Source: CAZLNO01 sp964561005 (GTDB taxonomy: Bacteria > Pseudomonadota > Alphaproteobacteria > Kiloniellales > Rhodovibrionaceae). From it: 64,000 nucleotides of DNA. The stretch is from NCBI GenBank assembly GCA_964561005.1, contig CAZLNO010000005.1, positions 1 to 64,000 on the forward strand, written 5' to 3'. The translations under genes were made by a program, and so were the position numbers. Under the pieces are notes generated by a model. It was not told where the DNA came from. It did no database searches and saw nothing but the letters and a program-made list of their open reading frames with translations. Positions 49,560 to 58,006 of the stretch are shown one piece after another (within the stretch, counting starts at the first letter, position 1; each line of letters opens with the position of its first letter).

Positions 49560-50453
49560 CTAGGCCAGCTTCAGCCCGTGCCGGCGGTAGAACCGCAGGG
49601 CCGAGGCGATCAGGGCGCCGCGATGGCGCCATCCCTTGGCGCTGGCATTGCCGCCGTAGTGGGTGATGCGGACGCCGGGCGCGTAGACGATGCTGCCCAG
49701 CTCGGCCAGGCGCAGCGACAGGTCGAAGTCCTCGAAGTAGAGGAAAAACGCCGGGTCGAAGCCGCCCGCCTCCAGCAGCGCCGCGCCGCTGCACAGCATG
49801 AAGGCGCCGCTGGCCAGCGGCACGCCCGGCAGCTCGGCGGTCGCCCCATCGACGACCTCGCGCAGCTCGTAGCGCGCCAGGCGCCGCGCGAACAGCCTTG
49901 CCAGCCACGGCGAGCCGCTGGCGCGCACCGCCAGGGTCAGCACGTCGGGATAGCGCTTGCAGAGATACTGCCGGTCGCCGCCGGGTCCGTCGGCCAGGGG
50001 CGCCACCAGGACGGCCTCGCGGCGGCGCCGCAGCACCGCGAGGCCGGCGTCCAGGGCGTCGGGCGCGACCAGGACGTCGGGGTTGCAGACCAGATGCGCG
50101 CCCTCCGGCCGCACCCGCGGCAGGGCGAGATTGTGGCCGCGGCCGAAGCCGACGTTGCCGTGGCCGGACAACAGCTCCCACGCGTGCGGGGTTCCGTCGA
50201 AGTGCCGGGCCACGACCGGTCGCAGACGGTCTTCGTCCAGCCGATCCCCGTTGTCGATCAGCAGCAGGCGGGCCGCCGCAATTTCCCGGCTTTGCGCGAT
50301 CGCCCGGCACAGGCGGTCCAGCACGTCCTCGAAGATGGCCGGCGGCGTGTCGTAATGGACGATCGAGATGGTCAGCGCGACCGGTCCGTCGGGCAGGCGG
50401 TTGAACGGGCTCACCGCCGTCCGCGGGCCGGTCTGCGGGAGCGGGCGGGTCAT
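49560..50453 (-). CDS. GT2 glycosyltransferase (rhamnosyltransferase-like)
   Basis: 297 residues, GT-A fold, inverting. ALTISIVHYDTPPAIFEDVL starts the domain, followed by LLIDNGDRLDEDRL, GHGNVGFGRGHNLALPRVRP and LVCNPDVLVAPDALDAGL (the donor-binding acidic site), then FDPAFFLYFEDFDLSLRLAE with the catalytic ED motif. This pattern is common in WcaA/rhamnosyltransferase-type enzymes of O-antigen or glycoprotein pathways. Its ATG overlaps the stop of the next upstream gene (ATGA at 50450-50453), so both are co-translated. The downstream spacer carries a palindromic repeat. Confidence 0.88.
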   Translation of the reverse strand: MTRPLPQTGPRTAVSPFNRLPDGPVALTISIVHYDTPPAIFEDVLDRLCRAIAQSREIAAARLLLIDNGDRLDEDRLRPVVARHFDGTPHAWELLSGHGNVGFGRGHNLALPRVRPEGAHLVCNPDVLVAPDALDAGLAVLRRRREAVLVAPLADGPGGDRQYLCKRYPDVLTLAVRASGSPWLARLFARRLARYELREVVDGATAELPGVPLASGAFMLCSGAALLEAGGFDPAFFLYFEDFDLSLRLAELGSIVYAPGVRITHYGGNASAKGWRHRGALIASALRFYRRHGLKLA

Positions 50454-52090
50454 GCCAGGCCGATCTCCCGCAGGCGGGCGGCATAGCGGCGCCCGGCGGC
50501 CTCCGCGCCGTGACGGCGCCGCAGGAAGTCGCGGGCCGCTTGTCCCTTGCGCCGGGCCTCCTCCGGGTGCTCGGCGACGCGGCGCAGCAGGGCGGCGGCG
50601 TGGTCGACGTCGGGCTCGGCCCAGGTCTGGCCCTGCCAGAAGGGGTACTCGCCGGCCTCCAGCGGGCGCGGCGAGCAGTCCACCAGGAACGCCGTCTCCG
50701 GCGTGCAGAAGTCGGTGTTGCCGGAATAGTTGGTCACCACGACGGGCTTGCCCAGCGCCATCGCCTCGGCCGGGCCGCGGCCGAAGCCCTCGGCGCGGTG
50801 CAGCGAGACGAAGGCGTCGCAGACCGAGATCAGGCCCAGCATTGCCCCGCGCGACAGCGTCTCCGCCCGGATCGTGATGCGCGCGTCGGCCGCCGCCATC
50901 GCCCGCAGCCGCCGCCAGGCCGCGTCGTCGTCGCGGACGTTCATCGCCTTGATGACCAGGCCGGCCGCCTCGTCGCCGCGCGGGAAGGCCCGGCGGAAGG
51001 CCTCGATGCAGGCGAAGGGGTTCTTGCGCGCGATGAAGGAGTTGCCGTCGAAGGCGAAGAGGAAAAGGCACGCGTCCTCGGCCAGGCCGAACTCCGCCCG
51101 GCTCGCGGCGGGCGCGTCCGGCACCGTCACCGCGGGCGGCAGGCAGCGCACCGGCACCGGCGCCACCTCGGCGATGGCGTCGCGGACGAAGCTGCTGGGC
51201 GTCCAGACCTCGTCCACGAACCAGAAGGCCTGTCGCCAGGCCGCCGGCCAGTGCGGCAGCTCCCAGGGCCAGAGGCCGATGTTGTAGCGCCCGTCGAAGG
51301 CCTCCGGCCCCAGCGCGAAGAAGGCGGTGCGCACCTCGAACCCCGTCATGCACAGCAGATTGGCGCGATAGGGCTGCTCCGCCGACAGCCAGTGCTCCAC
51401 CGAGCGATCCTCGCAGCGGGTCGCCAAGTTTTCCTTAAAATCCCGGACGACGAAGGGTAGCCCGGCGGTGGCCAGGGCGTGCGCCGTGGTGCGCAGGTCC
51501 TCGCCGATGCCCAGTTCCCCGCGCGCGTAGCCGATCAGGTTCGCCCCCTTCGGCCGGGCGCGGGCGGGGGGAACCGGCGTTCGGGTCACGACGGGCGACT
51601 GCACCGGCAACGGGTCCAGCGGCGCCTCGTCGGAGGTGGTCTCGCAAGACGCCGTGAGGGTCTTCCGACCGGTCCTGTGAAGCCAGGCGACCAGGGCGCG
51701 CCGAAGCCCCGCCAGCCGGGCCGGCCGCCCAGGCGGTTCGGGCGGCGCCGGCGCCGCCGCCGTGTCGCCCGCCGGCTCCCGGAACGCGGGGATGAGCCCT
51801 GGCGGGAGGCGGTACTCCTGCCGCCCATAGGTGAGGAACCATTGCACGAAAGCGTTGCGGCCGGCGCGACGTTCGAGCGGGAAGGCCTGTTGCAGGTCCG
51901 TTCGGGTCTGCCAGATGGCGTACATCAACCGGCTGAGCGGCCGGCCCCGGTCGGTCGCCAGCGCCGGCTCCGGGAGGTTGAGGTCCGTCCAGGCATGGTC
52001 GTAGCCCGTCGGCGAAGGCGCGCGAGAGGCGTCCGGGTCGCTCGGCGCGTCGGCGGCGGCCGGGCTTTCAACGGGGTCGGGAACCTTCAT
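50450..52090 (-). CDS. GT4 glycosyltransferase with long N-terminal extension
   Basis: 546 residues. The C-terminal part (about 185-540) is a GT-B transferase: ANLIGYARGELGIGEDLRTT, YNIGLWPWELPHWPAAWRQA, DEVWTPSSFVRDAIAEVAPV, FAFDGNSFIARKNPFACIEA and SLHRAEGFGRGPAEAMALGK (E-x7-E donor site), PVVVTNYSGNTDFCTPETA. The first 180 residues are Pro/Ala-rich with one compact segment (SRLMYAIWQTRTDLQQAFPL) that matches short conserved regions seen ahead of some glycosyltransferases; function unclear. Coupled to the GT2 gene downstream by ATGA overlap. Divergent from the GT2 gene at 52223. Confidence 0.87.
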   Translation of the reverse strand: MKVPDPVESPAAADAPSDPDASRAPSPTGYDHAWTDLNLPEPALATDRGRPLSRLMYAIWQTRTDLQQAFPLERRAGRNAFVQWFLTYGRQEYRLPPGLIPAFREPAGDTAAAPAPPEPPGRPARLAGLRRALVAWLHRTGRKTLTASCETTSDEAPLDPLPVQSPVVTRTPVPPARARPKGANLIGYARGELGIGEDLRTTAHALATAGLPFVVRDFKENLATRCEDRSVEHWLSAEQPYRANLLCMTGFEVRTAFFALGPEAFDGRYNIGLWPWELPHWPAAWRQAFWFVDEVWTPSSFVRDAIAEVAPVPVRCLPPAVTVPDAPAASRAEFGLAEDACLFLFAFDGNSFIARKNPFACIEAFRRAFPRGDEAAGLVIKAMNVRDDDAAWRRLRAMAAADARITIRAETLSRGAMLGLISVCDAFVSLHRAEGFGRGPAEAMALGKPVVVTNYSGNTDFCTPETAFLVDCSPRPLEAGEYPFWQGQTWAEPDVDHAAALLRRVAEHPEEARRKGQAARDFLRRRHGAEAAGRRYAARLREIGLA

Positions 52091-52222
52091 GAGCGGGCTA
52101 TCGGCCTTCGGGGCGCGGTCGGGACGACGGCCGGGCATTGCCACGGCGCGACAGCTTCGCCATAAATCGGCCGAGCCGCCTTGGCAAGGCGAACCTCGCC
52201 ATTCGGAAGATCGCGCCCGCGC

Positions 52223-53260
52223 ATGCCCGCTCCCTCCGTTTCCGTCGTCATCCCGTCCTACAATCACGCGGACTACCTGGGCGAGGCGATCGACAGCGTG
52301 CGCGCCCAGAGCCTCGCGGACTGGGAACTCGTCATCGTCGACGACGGCTCGGCGGACGATTCCCTCGCGATCGCCAGGGGGTATGCCGAGCGGGACCCGC
52401 GCATCCGCGTGCATGCCCAGGCCAACGCCGGCTCGCACGCGGCGATGAACCGGGGCGTGCGCCTGGCGGAGGGCGCCTGCGTGGCGATCCTGAACTCCGA
52501 CGACCGCTTCCATCCGCGCCGGCTGGAGCGGCTGCTGAGCGTGGCGGAGGCCGGCGCCGACCTCGTCGTGACCGGGGTCCGCCTGATCGACCGGCAGGGC
52601 GAGCCGATCGCGGACCCCGAGCACTGGTGGCGGCGCATGTACGCGGGCTTCCTCGAGGACCATGCCGCGAACGGCGCGTTCACGGCCCTGGCCCGGGGCA
52701 ACTTCACCGTCTCCACCTCCAACTTCTTCTTCCGCCGGTCGCTGTTCGAGGCCGTGGGGCCGTTCCGCCACCTGCGCTACGTCATCGACTGGGACTGGGC
52801 CTGGCGGGCGCTGCTGCACGCGCCCGAGCGCTTCGTCTTCCTGGCGGACGAGGCGCTTCTCGACTACCGCATCCATGAGCGGAACACGATCCTCTCCAAC
52901 AGCCTGCGCGCGGCGGCGGAAACGGCGTCGGTGCACTGGCGGGTCCTGCGCGCGCGGGCGCCGGAGCTGACCGCCGCCCTGGCCGCGCAGCGCCGGCGCG
53001 AGCGTTTCCTGCGGCGCGAGGCCATCGCCGTGCGCCAGGCCGAGTTGGCGGCGCAGGTCGCGGCGCGGGACCAGGCGCTCGACGAGCTTCGCGAACAGCT
53101 CGCCGCGCGGGAACGCGAACGGGACGCCGCCGTGCAGGCGCTGGAGAACGAGCGCCGGGCCTGGGAGGTGGAGCGCCGGGCCATCCATGCGAGCCGGACG
53201 TGGCGGCTCGGTCGCGCGATTCTCGCCCCGGCGCGCGGCTTGCGGCGCCTCCTGCGCTAG
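52223..53260 (+). CDS. GT2 glycosyltransferase with C-terminal coiled coil
   Basis: 345 residues. VSVVIPSYNHADYLGEAIDS (about 5-24), ELVIVDDGSADDSLAIARGY (about 35-54) and VAILNSDDRFHPRRLERLL (DD donor site near 92) define a GT-A domain; VIDWDWAWRALLHAPERFVF gives the acceptor side. From about 255 to 330 the sequence is a long charged coiled coil (RQAELAAQVAARDQALDELR, then EQLAARERERDAAVQALENE), ending in TWRLGRAILAPARGLRRLLR, a basic amphipathic tail typical of transferases held at the membrane. MPAPSVSVVIPS is the likely start. Divergent from 50450-52090. Confidence 0.88.
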   Translation: MPAPSVSVVIPSYNHADYLGEAIDSVRAQSLADWELVIVDDGSADDSLAIARGYAERDPRIRVHAQANAGSHAAMNRGVRLAEGACVAILNSDDRFHPRRLERLLSVAEAGADLVVTGVRLIDRQGEPIADPEHWWRRMYAGFLEDHAANGAFTALARGNFTVSTSNFFFRRSLFEAVGPFRHLRYVIDWDWAWRALLHAPERFVFLADEALLDYRIHERNTILSNSLRAAAETASVHWRVLRARAPELTAALAAQRRRERFLRREAIAVRQAELAAQVAARDQALDELREQLAARERERDAAVQALENERRAWEVERRAIHASRTWRLGRAILAPARGLRRLLR

Positions 53261-53286
53261 CTCCCCGCCCAGCGCGCACCCCCGCC

Positions 53287-55359
53287 TCAGCTCAGCGTCA
53301 GGTTGCTGTCGCCCCAGGCCGTGGCGGCCTCGCGGAAGGCCTGGGTGCGGTCCGCCGGCACGTCGCCGAACCGGGGGTCGTCCACGGCCACGCGGAAGTC
53401 CGTGCCATTCGGGTCGGCGAAGGCGAAGTCGTTGAACCAGACGACGCTCTTCATCTGCGAGAAGCCCTGGAACAGCTCGAAGGCGTCGCGGATCCACTGC
53501 GCCGCGCTGTTGCCGTCGTAGTCGGGGAAGGTGCCGATCTCGCTGACGATCAGGGGCTTGTCCGGATATTCGCGGCCGATCTGCGCCATGAAGTTGGGAT
53601 AGAGCGTGTCGGCCTCCTGCCAGCCCGAGCCGTTGATCGGATCGTTGCCCCAGTTGTAGGCGCTCACCCCGATGAAGTCGACATAGCCGTCGCCCGGATA
53701 GTAGTTGCGGAAGTCGTTGGACGGCCCCGGCAGGTCGGGCGGCGCCTTGAAGTTGGGCGCCCAGATCCAGCGGGCGTTGTCCGCGCCCTCCTGCTCGAAG
53801 ATGTCGACGACGTGGCGCCACATCGCGACGTACTTCTGCGGGTCGTTGCCGTTGGCGATCCCGGTCCAGATGTTGGCGTCGCCGTTGAACTCGTGGTCGA
53901 AGCGGATCAGGACGTCGCTGCCGAAGGCCGCGACCTCTTGGGCGTAGGCCCGGATCAGGTCGTCCCAATTCCCGGCGATGATGTTGTCCAGGCTGAACTC
54001 GGGCTGGTCGAATCCGCCGCCGGCGCGCCAGCTCTCCCAGGTCACCATCGGAATGCTGCCCTCGCCGCGCACTTCCTCGGGCAGGTTGGGAAACTCGTTG
54101 AAGGTGTTGCGGGCGCCGCTGTTCACCTGCCAGCCCTGGAAGTACATCGTGATCTCCGGGGTCTGGCCGATCTCGTTCGCGAAGTTCTCGATCGACTGGC
54201 TGAAGTCGTTGGTCGGCCGCAGGTGCGCGCCCAGCAGGCGGTCGGCCTCGTGCAGGCGGAAGTCGCGCTGGCCGTCGCCGTCGCCGCTCAGCACGGTGCG
54301 ATCGCCGTCGGCGTCGACCGCGATCACCCGCACCTCGTGATCGCCGGGAATGAGGAAGAGGTCCGGGATCGCGGCCGTAAAGCCGGCGGCGAAGGCGCTG
54401 TCGGGGAAGGCGGCCGCCACGTCCGCGCGGCTCTGGCTCAGCTCGGCCTCGACGATCTCGCGGTCGTTCAGGTGGATTTCGACGTGGTCCACCGGCGCGT
54501 CGCCCGCGACCCAGCCCGAGACGGTCACGCCGCCGTCGACGCTGCTGGCGATGCGGGGCGTCGGCGTCTCGACGAAGCCGAAGGTGCCGGTCGGCGCCGC
54601 GTTGACGAAGACCGTCTCGGCCAGCTCGCTGCGGCTGCCCTCGCCGTTGACGCCGACGAGGGTCAGGACGTTCGGGCCGGACGGCAGCGCGCCGATGTCG
54701 AGCTGGCCCTGGAAGCCCAGGTTCGTGGTCCCGACGTTGAAGGCCTCGGCCACGTCCGCGCGGGCCACGGTGCCGGGGGCGACGGTGCCCAGCAGCTCGC
54801 CGTTGGCCAGGACCTCCAAACTCTGGAAGCCGCTGTCGTCGACCGCCCAGCCGCTGACGCTCAGCACGTCGCCGGCCTGCGCGCTGCTGCGCGCCGGCGT
54901 GTCGAAGAAGCCCAGGCGATCCGGCCGGTCGACCACGACGGAGATGCCGGTGTCCGCGATCGCCGCGCCGTCGGCGCCGAAGGAGCGCACCAGGATGTCG
55001 TGCGGGCCCTCCGCCAGCGCCCCGGTATCCAGGTCGAAGATGAAGCCGGAGTTCGGCACGTCCTCGCGGAACGTGGGGAAGGTGGCCTCGCCGACCTTCG
55101 CGCCGTCGACGAAGACGTCCACGCGGCCCTCGCTGTTCGGGATCTGGGCGAAGCCCACGACGCTGATCAGGCCGTTGACCCGCTGGCCGTCGGTCAGATT
55201 GTCGTCGATGTTGATCAGCGGCGCGCCGGCGACCATGTCGCGCGTCGGCGCGTCCTCAAGCGGGGTCAGGGTGGCGTCGGCCAGCACCTCGTCGCCGGCG
55301 TCCGGCAAGGGCAGCACGCCGGCCTCGTTCGCGCCGGCATCCGAATCCAGAATGTCCAT
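53287..55359 (-). CDS. GH26-type glycoside hydrolase with Ig-like N-terminal region
   Basis: 690 residues, no signal peptide. The C-terminal domain (about 395-690) is GH26-like: acid/base Glu490 in LIRFDHEFNGDANIWTG, nucleophile candidate Glu607 in KPLIVSEIGTFPDYDGN, spaced as in beta-mannanases and related enzymes; VDFIGVSAYNWGNDP and WFNDFAF are further marks. The N-terminal 390 residues form several Ig/Big-like beta modules (VSGWAVDDSGFQSLEVLANG, VSGWVAGDAPVDHVEIHLND). It would trim or cleave a mannan-like or mixed-linkage surface glycan. The acidic, signal-less N-terminus and its neighbours suggest type I export. The next gene upstream (55425) has the same direction, 65 bases away. Confidence 0.85.
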   Translation of the reverse strand: MDILDSDAGANEAGVLPLPDAGDEVLADATLTPLEDAPTRDMVAGAPLINIDDNLTDGQRVNGLISVVGFAQIPNSEGRVDVFVDGAKVGEATFPTFREDVPNSGFIFDLDTGALAEGPHDILVRSFGADGAAIADTGISVVVDRPDRLGFFDTPARSSAQAGDVLSVSGWAVDDSGFQSLEVLANGELLGTVAPGTVARADVAEAFNVGTTNLGFQGQLDIGALPSGPNVLTLVGVNGEGSRSELAETVFVNAAPTGTFGFVETPTPRIASSVDGGVTVSGWVAGDAPVDHVEIHLNDREIVEAELSQSRADVAAAFPDSAFAAGFTAAIPDLFLIPGDHEVRVIAVDADGDRTVLSGDGDGQRDFRLHEADRLLGAHLRPTNDFSQSIENFANEIGQTPEITMYFQGWQVNSGARNTFNEFPNLPEEVRGEGSIPMVTWESWRAGGGFDQPEFSLDNIIAGNWDDLIRAYAQEVAAFGSDVLIRFDHEFNGDANIWTGIANGNDPQKYVAMWRHVVDIFEQEGADNARWIWAPNFKAPPDLPGPSNDFRNYYPGDGYVDFIGVSAYNWGNDPINGSGWQEADTLYPNFMAQIGREYPDKPLIVSEIGTFPDYDGNSAAQWIRDAFELFQGFSQMKSVVWFNDFAFADPNGTDFRVAVDDPRFGDVPADRTQAFREAATAWGDSNLTLS

Positions 55360-55424
55360 CGGCCTCTCCGAACGGTCGTTTCAGCGCGCGGCCAGGCCGC
55401 CGCGCGGTTTCGGCGGTTTGCGGT

Positions 55425-56759
55425 CTACAGTCCCTCCAGGCCCAGGGGCTCCGTCTGCGCGGCGGCGCCCACGATGTCGGGAATCTGCTCCGCCAGTGCC
55501 GCGTCGAGGGCGCCGCCCGTCACCGGCCGGTCGTCGCTGGCGCCGTCCACGACGGCGCGGGCGCTGGCGGTGTCGCTGTCCTGGTTCCAGACCACGCCCG
55601 CCGCCGCGAAGGCGTCGGCGTAGGCGTTGGCCACCATGATCTTGTTGCGGATCGTGGTGGCGTCGAAGGCGAGCCGCGACTGCCCGTCGCCGGCGATGTC
55701 CACGGCGACGCCGTCCTGCGCGCCCGAGATGATGTCCACGATGATGTCGCCGATCTTGATTCCGTCCGCCAGCCGGCCCTCGATCTGGTCGGCCCAGAAG
55801 GTCAGGCCGGCGGCCGAGGGCTGGCGGTCGAAGAGGTTCTGGAAGACGTCGGCGACGAACCCCTCGACGGCGTCGCGCGTGGCCGCGCCCGTCGCCTCGG
55901 GGGCGAGGAAGGGGAAGAGGTCCTGGGCTTCCGGGCTCAGCCGGAAGCTCTCGGCGATGTCGTCGACGATGGTGCCCGCGGCCTCGCCGTCGGCCAGGCC
56001 CTCCTGGTACTGACCGCCCCAGAAGTCGAGGCCGGCCGGCCCCGGCGCGCGCCCGAAGTAGCCGACGTAGATGGCGGAAAGCTGCTGGGCCACGCTCAGC
56101 GACAGGAAGCCGTTGCCGCCCTGGCCGGGCGCGGCGGCGCCGTCGGCCACCGTGATCGTCGCGTCCCCCGCGACGCTCAGGTTCGTGGCGGCGATCTCCA
56201 CCCCGCCGAGGCCGCTCAGCCGGATCTCGGTCTCGCCCGCGCCGAAGGCGCCGTCGCCGTCGAGGTCGAGCCGCAGGAAGGTGTTGATGCCGTCGTCCAC
56301 GCTCTGAACGACGCCCTGGAGGATCGGGGTGTCCGGCAGGACCAGCGTGTCCTCGGTCGAGAAGTCGGTGATCGTCAGGACGCGTGCGAAGTCCGGCGAG
56401 TCGGGCGCGGTCGCCACCACGACCGAATCGGCCCCCTCGCCCAGGGTCAGGATCGCATTGCCGCCGGCGCGAATGGTGTCCGCGCCCGCGCCCGCGTTCA
56501 CCCTGTCCTCGCCGGCGGCGCCGATGCGGTCGTCGCCGGCCCCGCCGAGGAGGGTGTCGGTGCCCGCCCCGCCATCTCCAAGGTCGAGGATATCGTCGCC
56601 GGCGCCGCCGTCCAGGATGTCGCTCCCGGCGCCGCCGCTCAGGACATCGTCGCCGTCGAGGGCCAGCAGCCGGTCGTCGCCCTGAAAGCCCTGCAGCGTG
56701 TCGGCGCCGCCGGTGCCCTGGAGGGAGTCGCTTGCCGGCGTGCCTGGGACATTGGCCAT
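55425..56759 (-). CDS. RTX-DUF4214 protein with inverted domain order
   Basis: 444 residues, acidic, no signal peptide. RTX nonapeptides come first (GGADTLQGFQGDDRLLALDG, then GGAGSDILDGGAGDDILDLG; residues about 17-100), followed by a beta-rich part (FARVLTITDFSTEDTLVLPD) and then a complete DUF4214 unit at about 225-390: IYVGYFGRAPGPAGLDFW, FRLSPEAQDLFPFLAPEA, VFQNLFDRQPSAAGLTFW and IKIGDIIVDIISGAQDGV. In the other DUF4214 proteins of this window the DUF4214 unit comes first. It ends PLGLEGL. Probably transcribed with the GH26 gene 65 bases downstream, so enzyme and scaffold may work together. Confidence 0.87.
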   Translation of the reverse strand: MANVPGTPASDSLQGTGGADTLQGFQGDDRLLALDGDDVLSGGAGSDILDGGAGDDILDLGDGGAGTDTLLGGAGDDRIGAAGEDRVNAGAGADTIRAGGNAILTLGEGADSVVVATAPDSPDFARVLTITDFSTEDTLVLPDTPILQGVVQSVDDGINTFLRLDLDGDGAFGAGETEIRLSGLGGVEIAATNLSVAGDATITVADGAAAPGQGGNGFLSLSVAQQLSAIYVGYFGRAPGPAGLDFWGGQYQEGLADGEAAGTIVDDIAESFRLSPEAQDLFPFLAPEATGAATRDAVEGFVADVFQNLFDRQPSAAGLTFWADQIEGRLADGIKIGDIIVDIISGAQDGVAVDIAGDGQSRLAFDATTIRNKIMVANAYADAFAAAGVVWNQDSDTASARAVVDGASDDRPVTGGALDAALAEQIPDIVGAAAQTEPLGLEGL

Positions 56760-56878
56760 GTGTGACGCTCCAGATCGCCGCGCGCCACCGTCACGGCCGC
56801 CGCGCGGTCATGCAGTTTCGAATCGGGATGCGAATGTTAAGCAGGCGAACGCCGGGAACACAACCGCCGCGATCCGCC

Positions 56879-58006
56879 TCAGGCGGCGGCGGGCAGCTCC
56901 GGCCGGGCGAGCAGGCGCTCGTAGAGGGCCAGATAGTCCGCCGCCATGCGGCGGCCCTGGAAGCGCTCGCGGAAGCGGCGGCGCGCGGCCTCGCCCAGCT
57001 CCGCGGCGAGGTCGGGGGACTGCAGGCGGGCCATCGCCGCGCGCAGGGCGGCGGGGTCGTTCGCCGGCACCACGAAGCCCGTGACCCCGTCGCGGTTGAC
57101 GAGGCTGGTGCCGGTGCCGAGGTCGGTGCTGATCAGCGGCCGGCCGCACATCGCCCCCTCCAGGAGAGAGATGCCGAAGGCCTCGGCCCGCGCCGTCGAG
57201 GGCAGCACCACCGCCCGCGCCAGCGACAGCAGCGCCATCTTGTCCGGGTCGGCCACGTGACCGAGGACGTGCACGTTCGGTCGGTTCGCCGCGGCCCGGC
57301 GCAGGCGGTCGCCCTCCGGGCCGTCGCCGGCGACGACGATCTGGCCGTCGAAGCCCTCGGCCGCGCGCAGCAGCACGTCCAGGCCCTTGTAATGGCGCAG
57401 AACGCCGATGAAGACGAAGAAGCCGGCGCCGAACCGGATCCGCCAGGCGGAAACGCGAGCCGGGTCCGGCGCGGGATAGCTCTCCGGGTCGATGCCCAGC
57501 GGAATGACGGCCGGCCGCTGCGACAGCCGCGCGAGGACGGGGCTGCTGTCCACGTAGCTGTCGGAGGTCGCGACCACGGCGTCGAAGCCTTCCAGCAGGC
57601 GCCGCAGCCAGGGCTGATAGGCGCTGGCGAGCGAACCGCGGTTCACCACGTCGGCGTGGTAGGTCAGCACGCGCTTCGCCCGCCCGCCCGGCCGCAGCCA
57701 GTACGCCAGCTCGGCGAACGGCCAGGGGCTGTGCACATGGATGATGTCGTAGGCCTCGCGCGCGCGCCATAGCGCCGGCAGCATGCGCAGCGACATCGGG
57801 CAGGAGGAGATGCGAAGATCGGCCGGATAGCCGACGACCGTGGCGTAGTCGGCCCTCTGCTCCACCACCCGCGGGCCGGGACCGATGCAGGCCACGTCGA
57901 AGCGGCGGCCGGGGCCGGCCATGTTGCGGCAGATCTGGCGGATACTTTCCTCCAGGCCGCCCTGGGTGAAGGGCTCGGCGGTCTTGAAGACGTGCAGGAC
58001 CTTCAT
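56879..58006 (-). CDS. GT4 glycosyltransferase (WbnH-like)
   Basis: 375 residues, GT-B fold, retaining. MKVLHVFKTAEPFTQGGLEE, ISSCPMSLRMLPALWRAREA, YDIIHVHSPWPFAELAYWL, LTYHADVVNRGSL and GFFVFIGVLRHYKGLDVLLR are typical of O-antigen GT4 enzymes; the donor-binding E-x7-E is in STARAEAFGISLLEGAMCGR. ATG 58006 overlaps the stop of the upstream GT4 gene (ATGA), giving a two-gene transferase operon. The 119-base spacer to the RTX gene downstream has no feature. Confidence 0.9.
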   Translation of the reverse strand: MKVLHVFKTAEPFTQGGLEESIRQICRNMAGPGRRFDVACIGPGPRVVEQRADYATVVGYPADLRISSCPMSLRMLPALWRAREAYDIIHVHSPWPFAELAYWLRPGGRAKRVLTYHADVVNRGSLASAYQPWLRRLLEGFDAVVATSDSYVDSSPVLARLSQRPAVIPLGIDPESYPAPDPARVSAWRIRFGAGFFVFIGVLRHYKGLDVLLRAAEGFDGQIVVAGDGPEGDRLRRAAANRPNVHVLGHVADPDKMALLSLARAVVLPSTARAEAFGISLLEGAMCGRPLISTDLGTGTSLVNRDGVTGFVVPANDPAALRAAMARLQSPDLAAELGEAARRRFRERFQGRRMAADYLALYERLLARPELPAAA

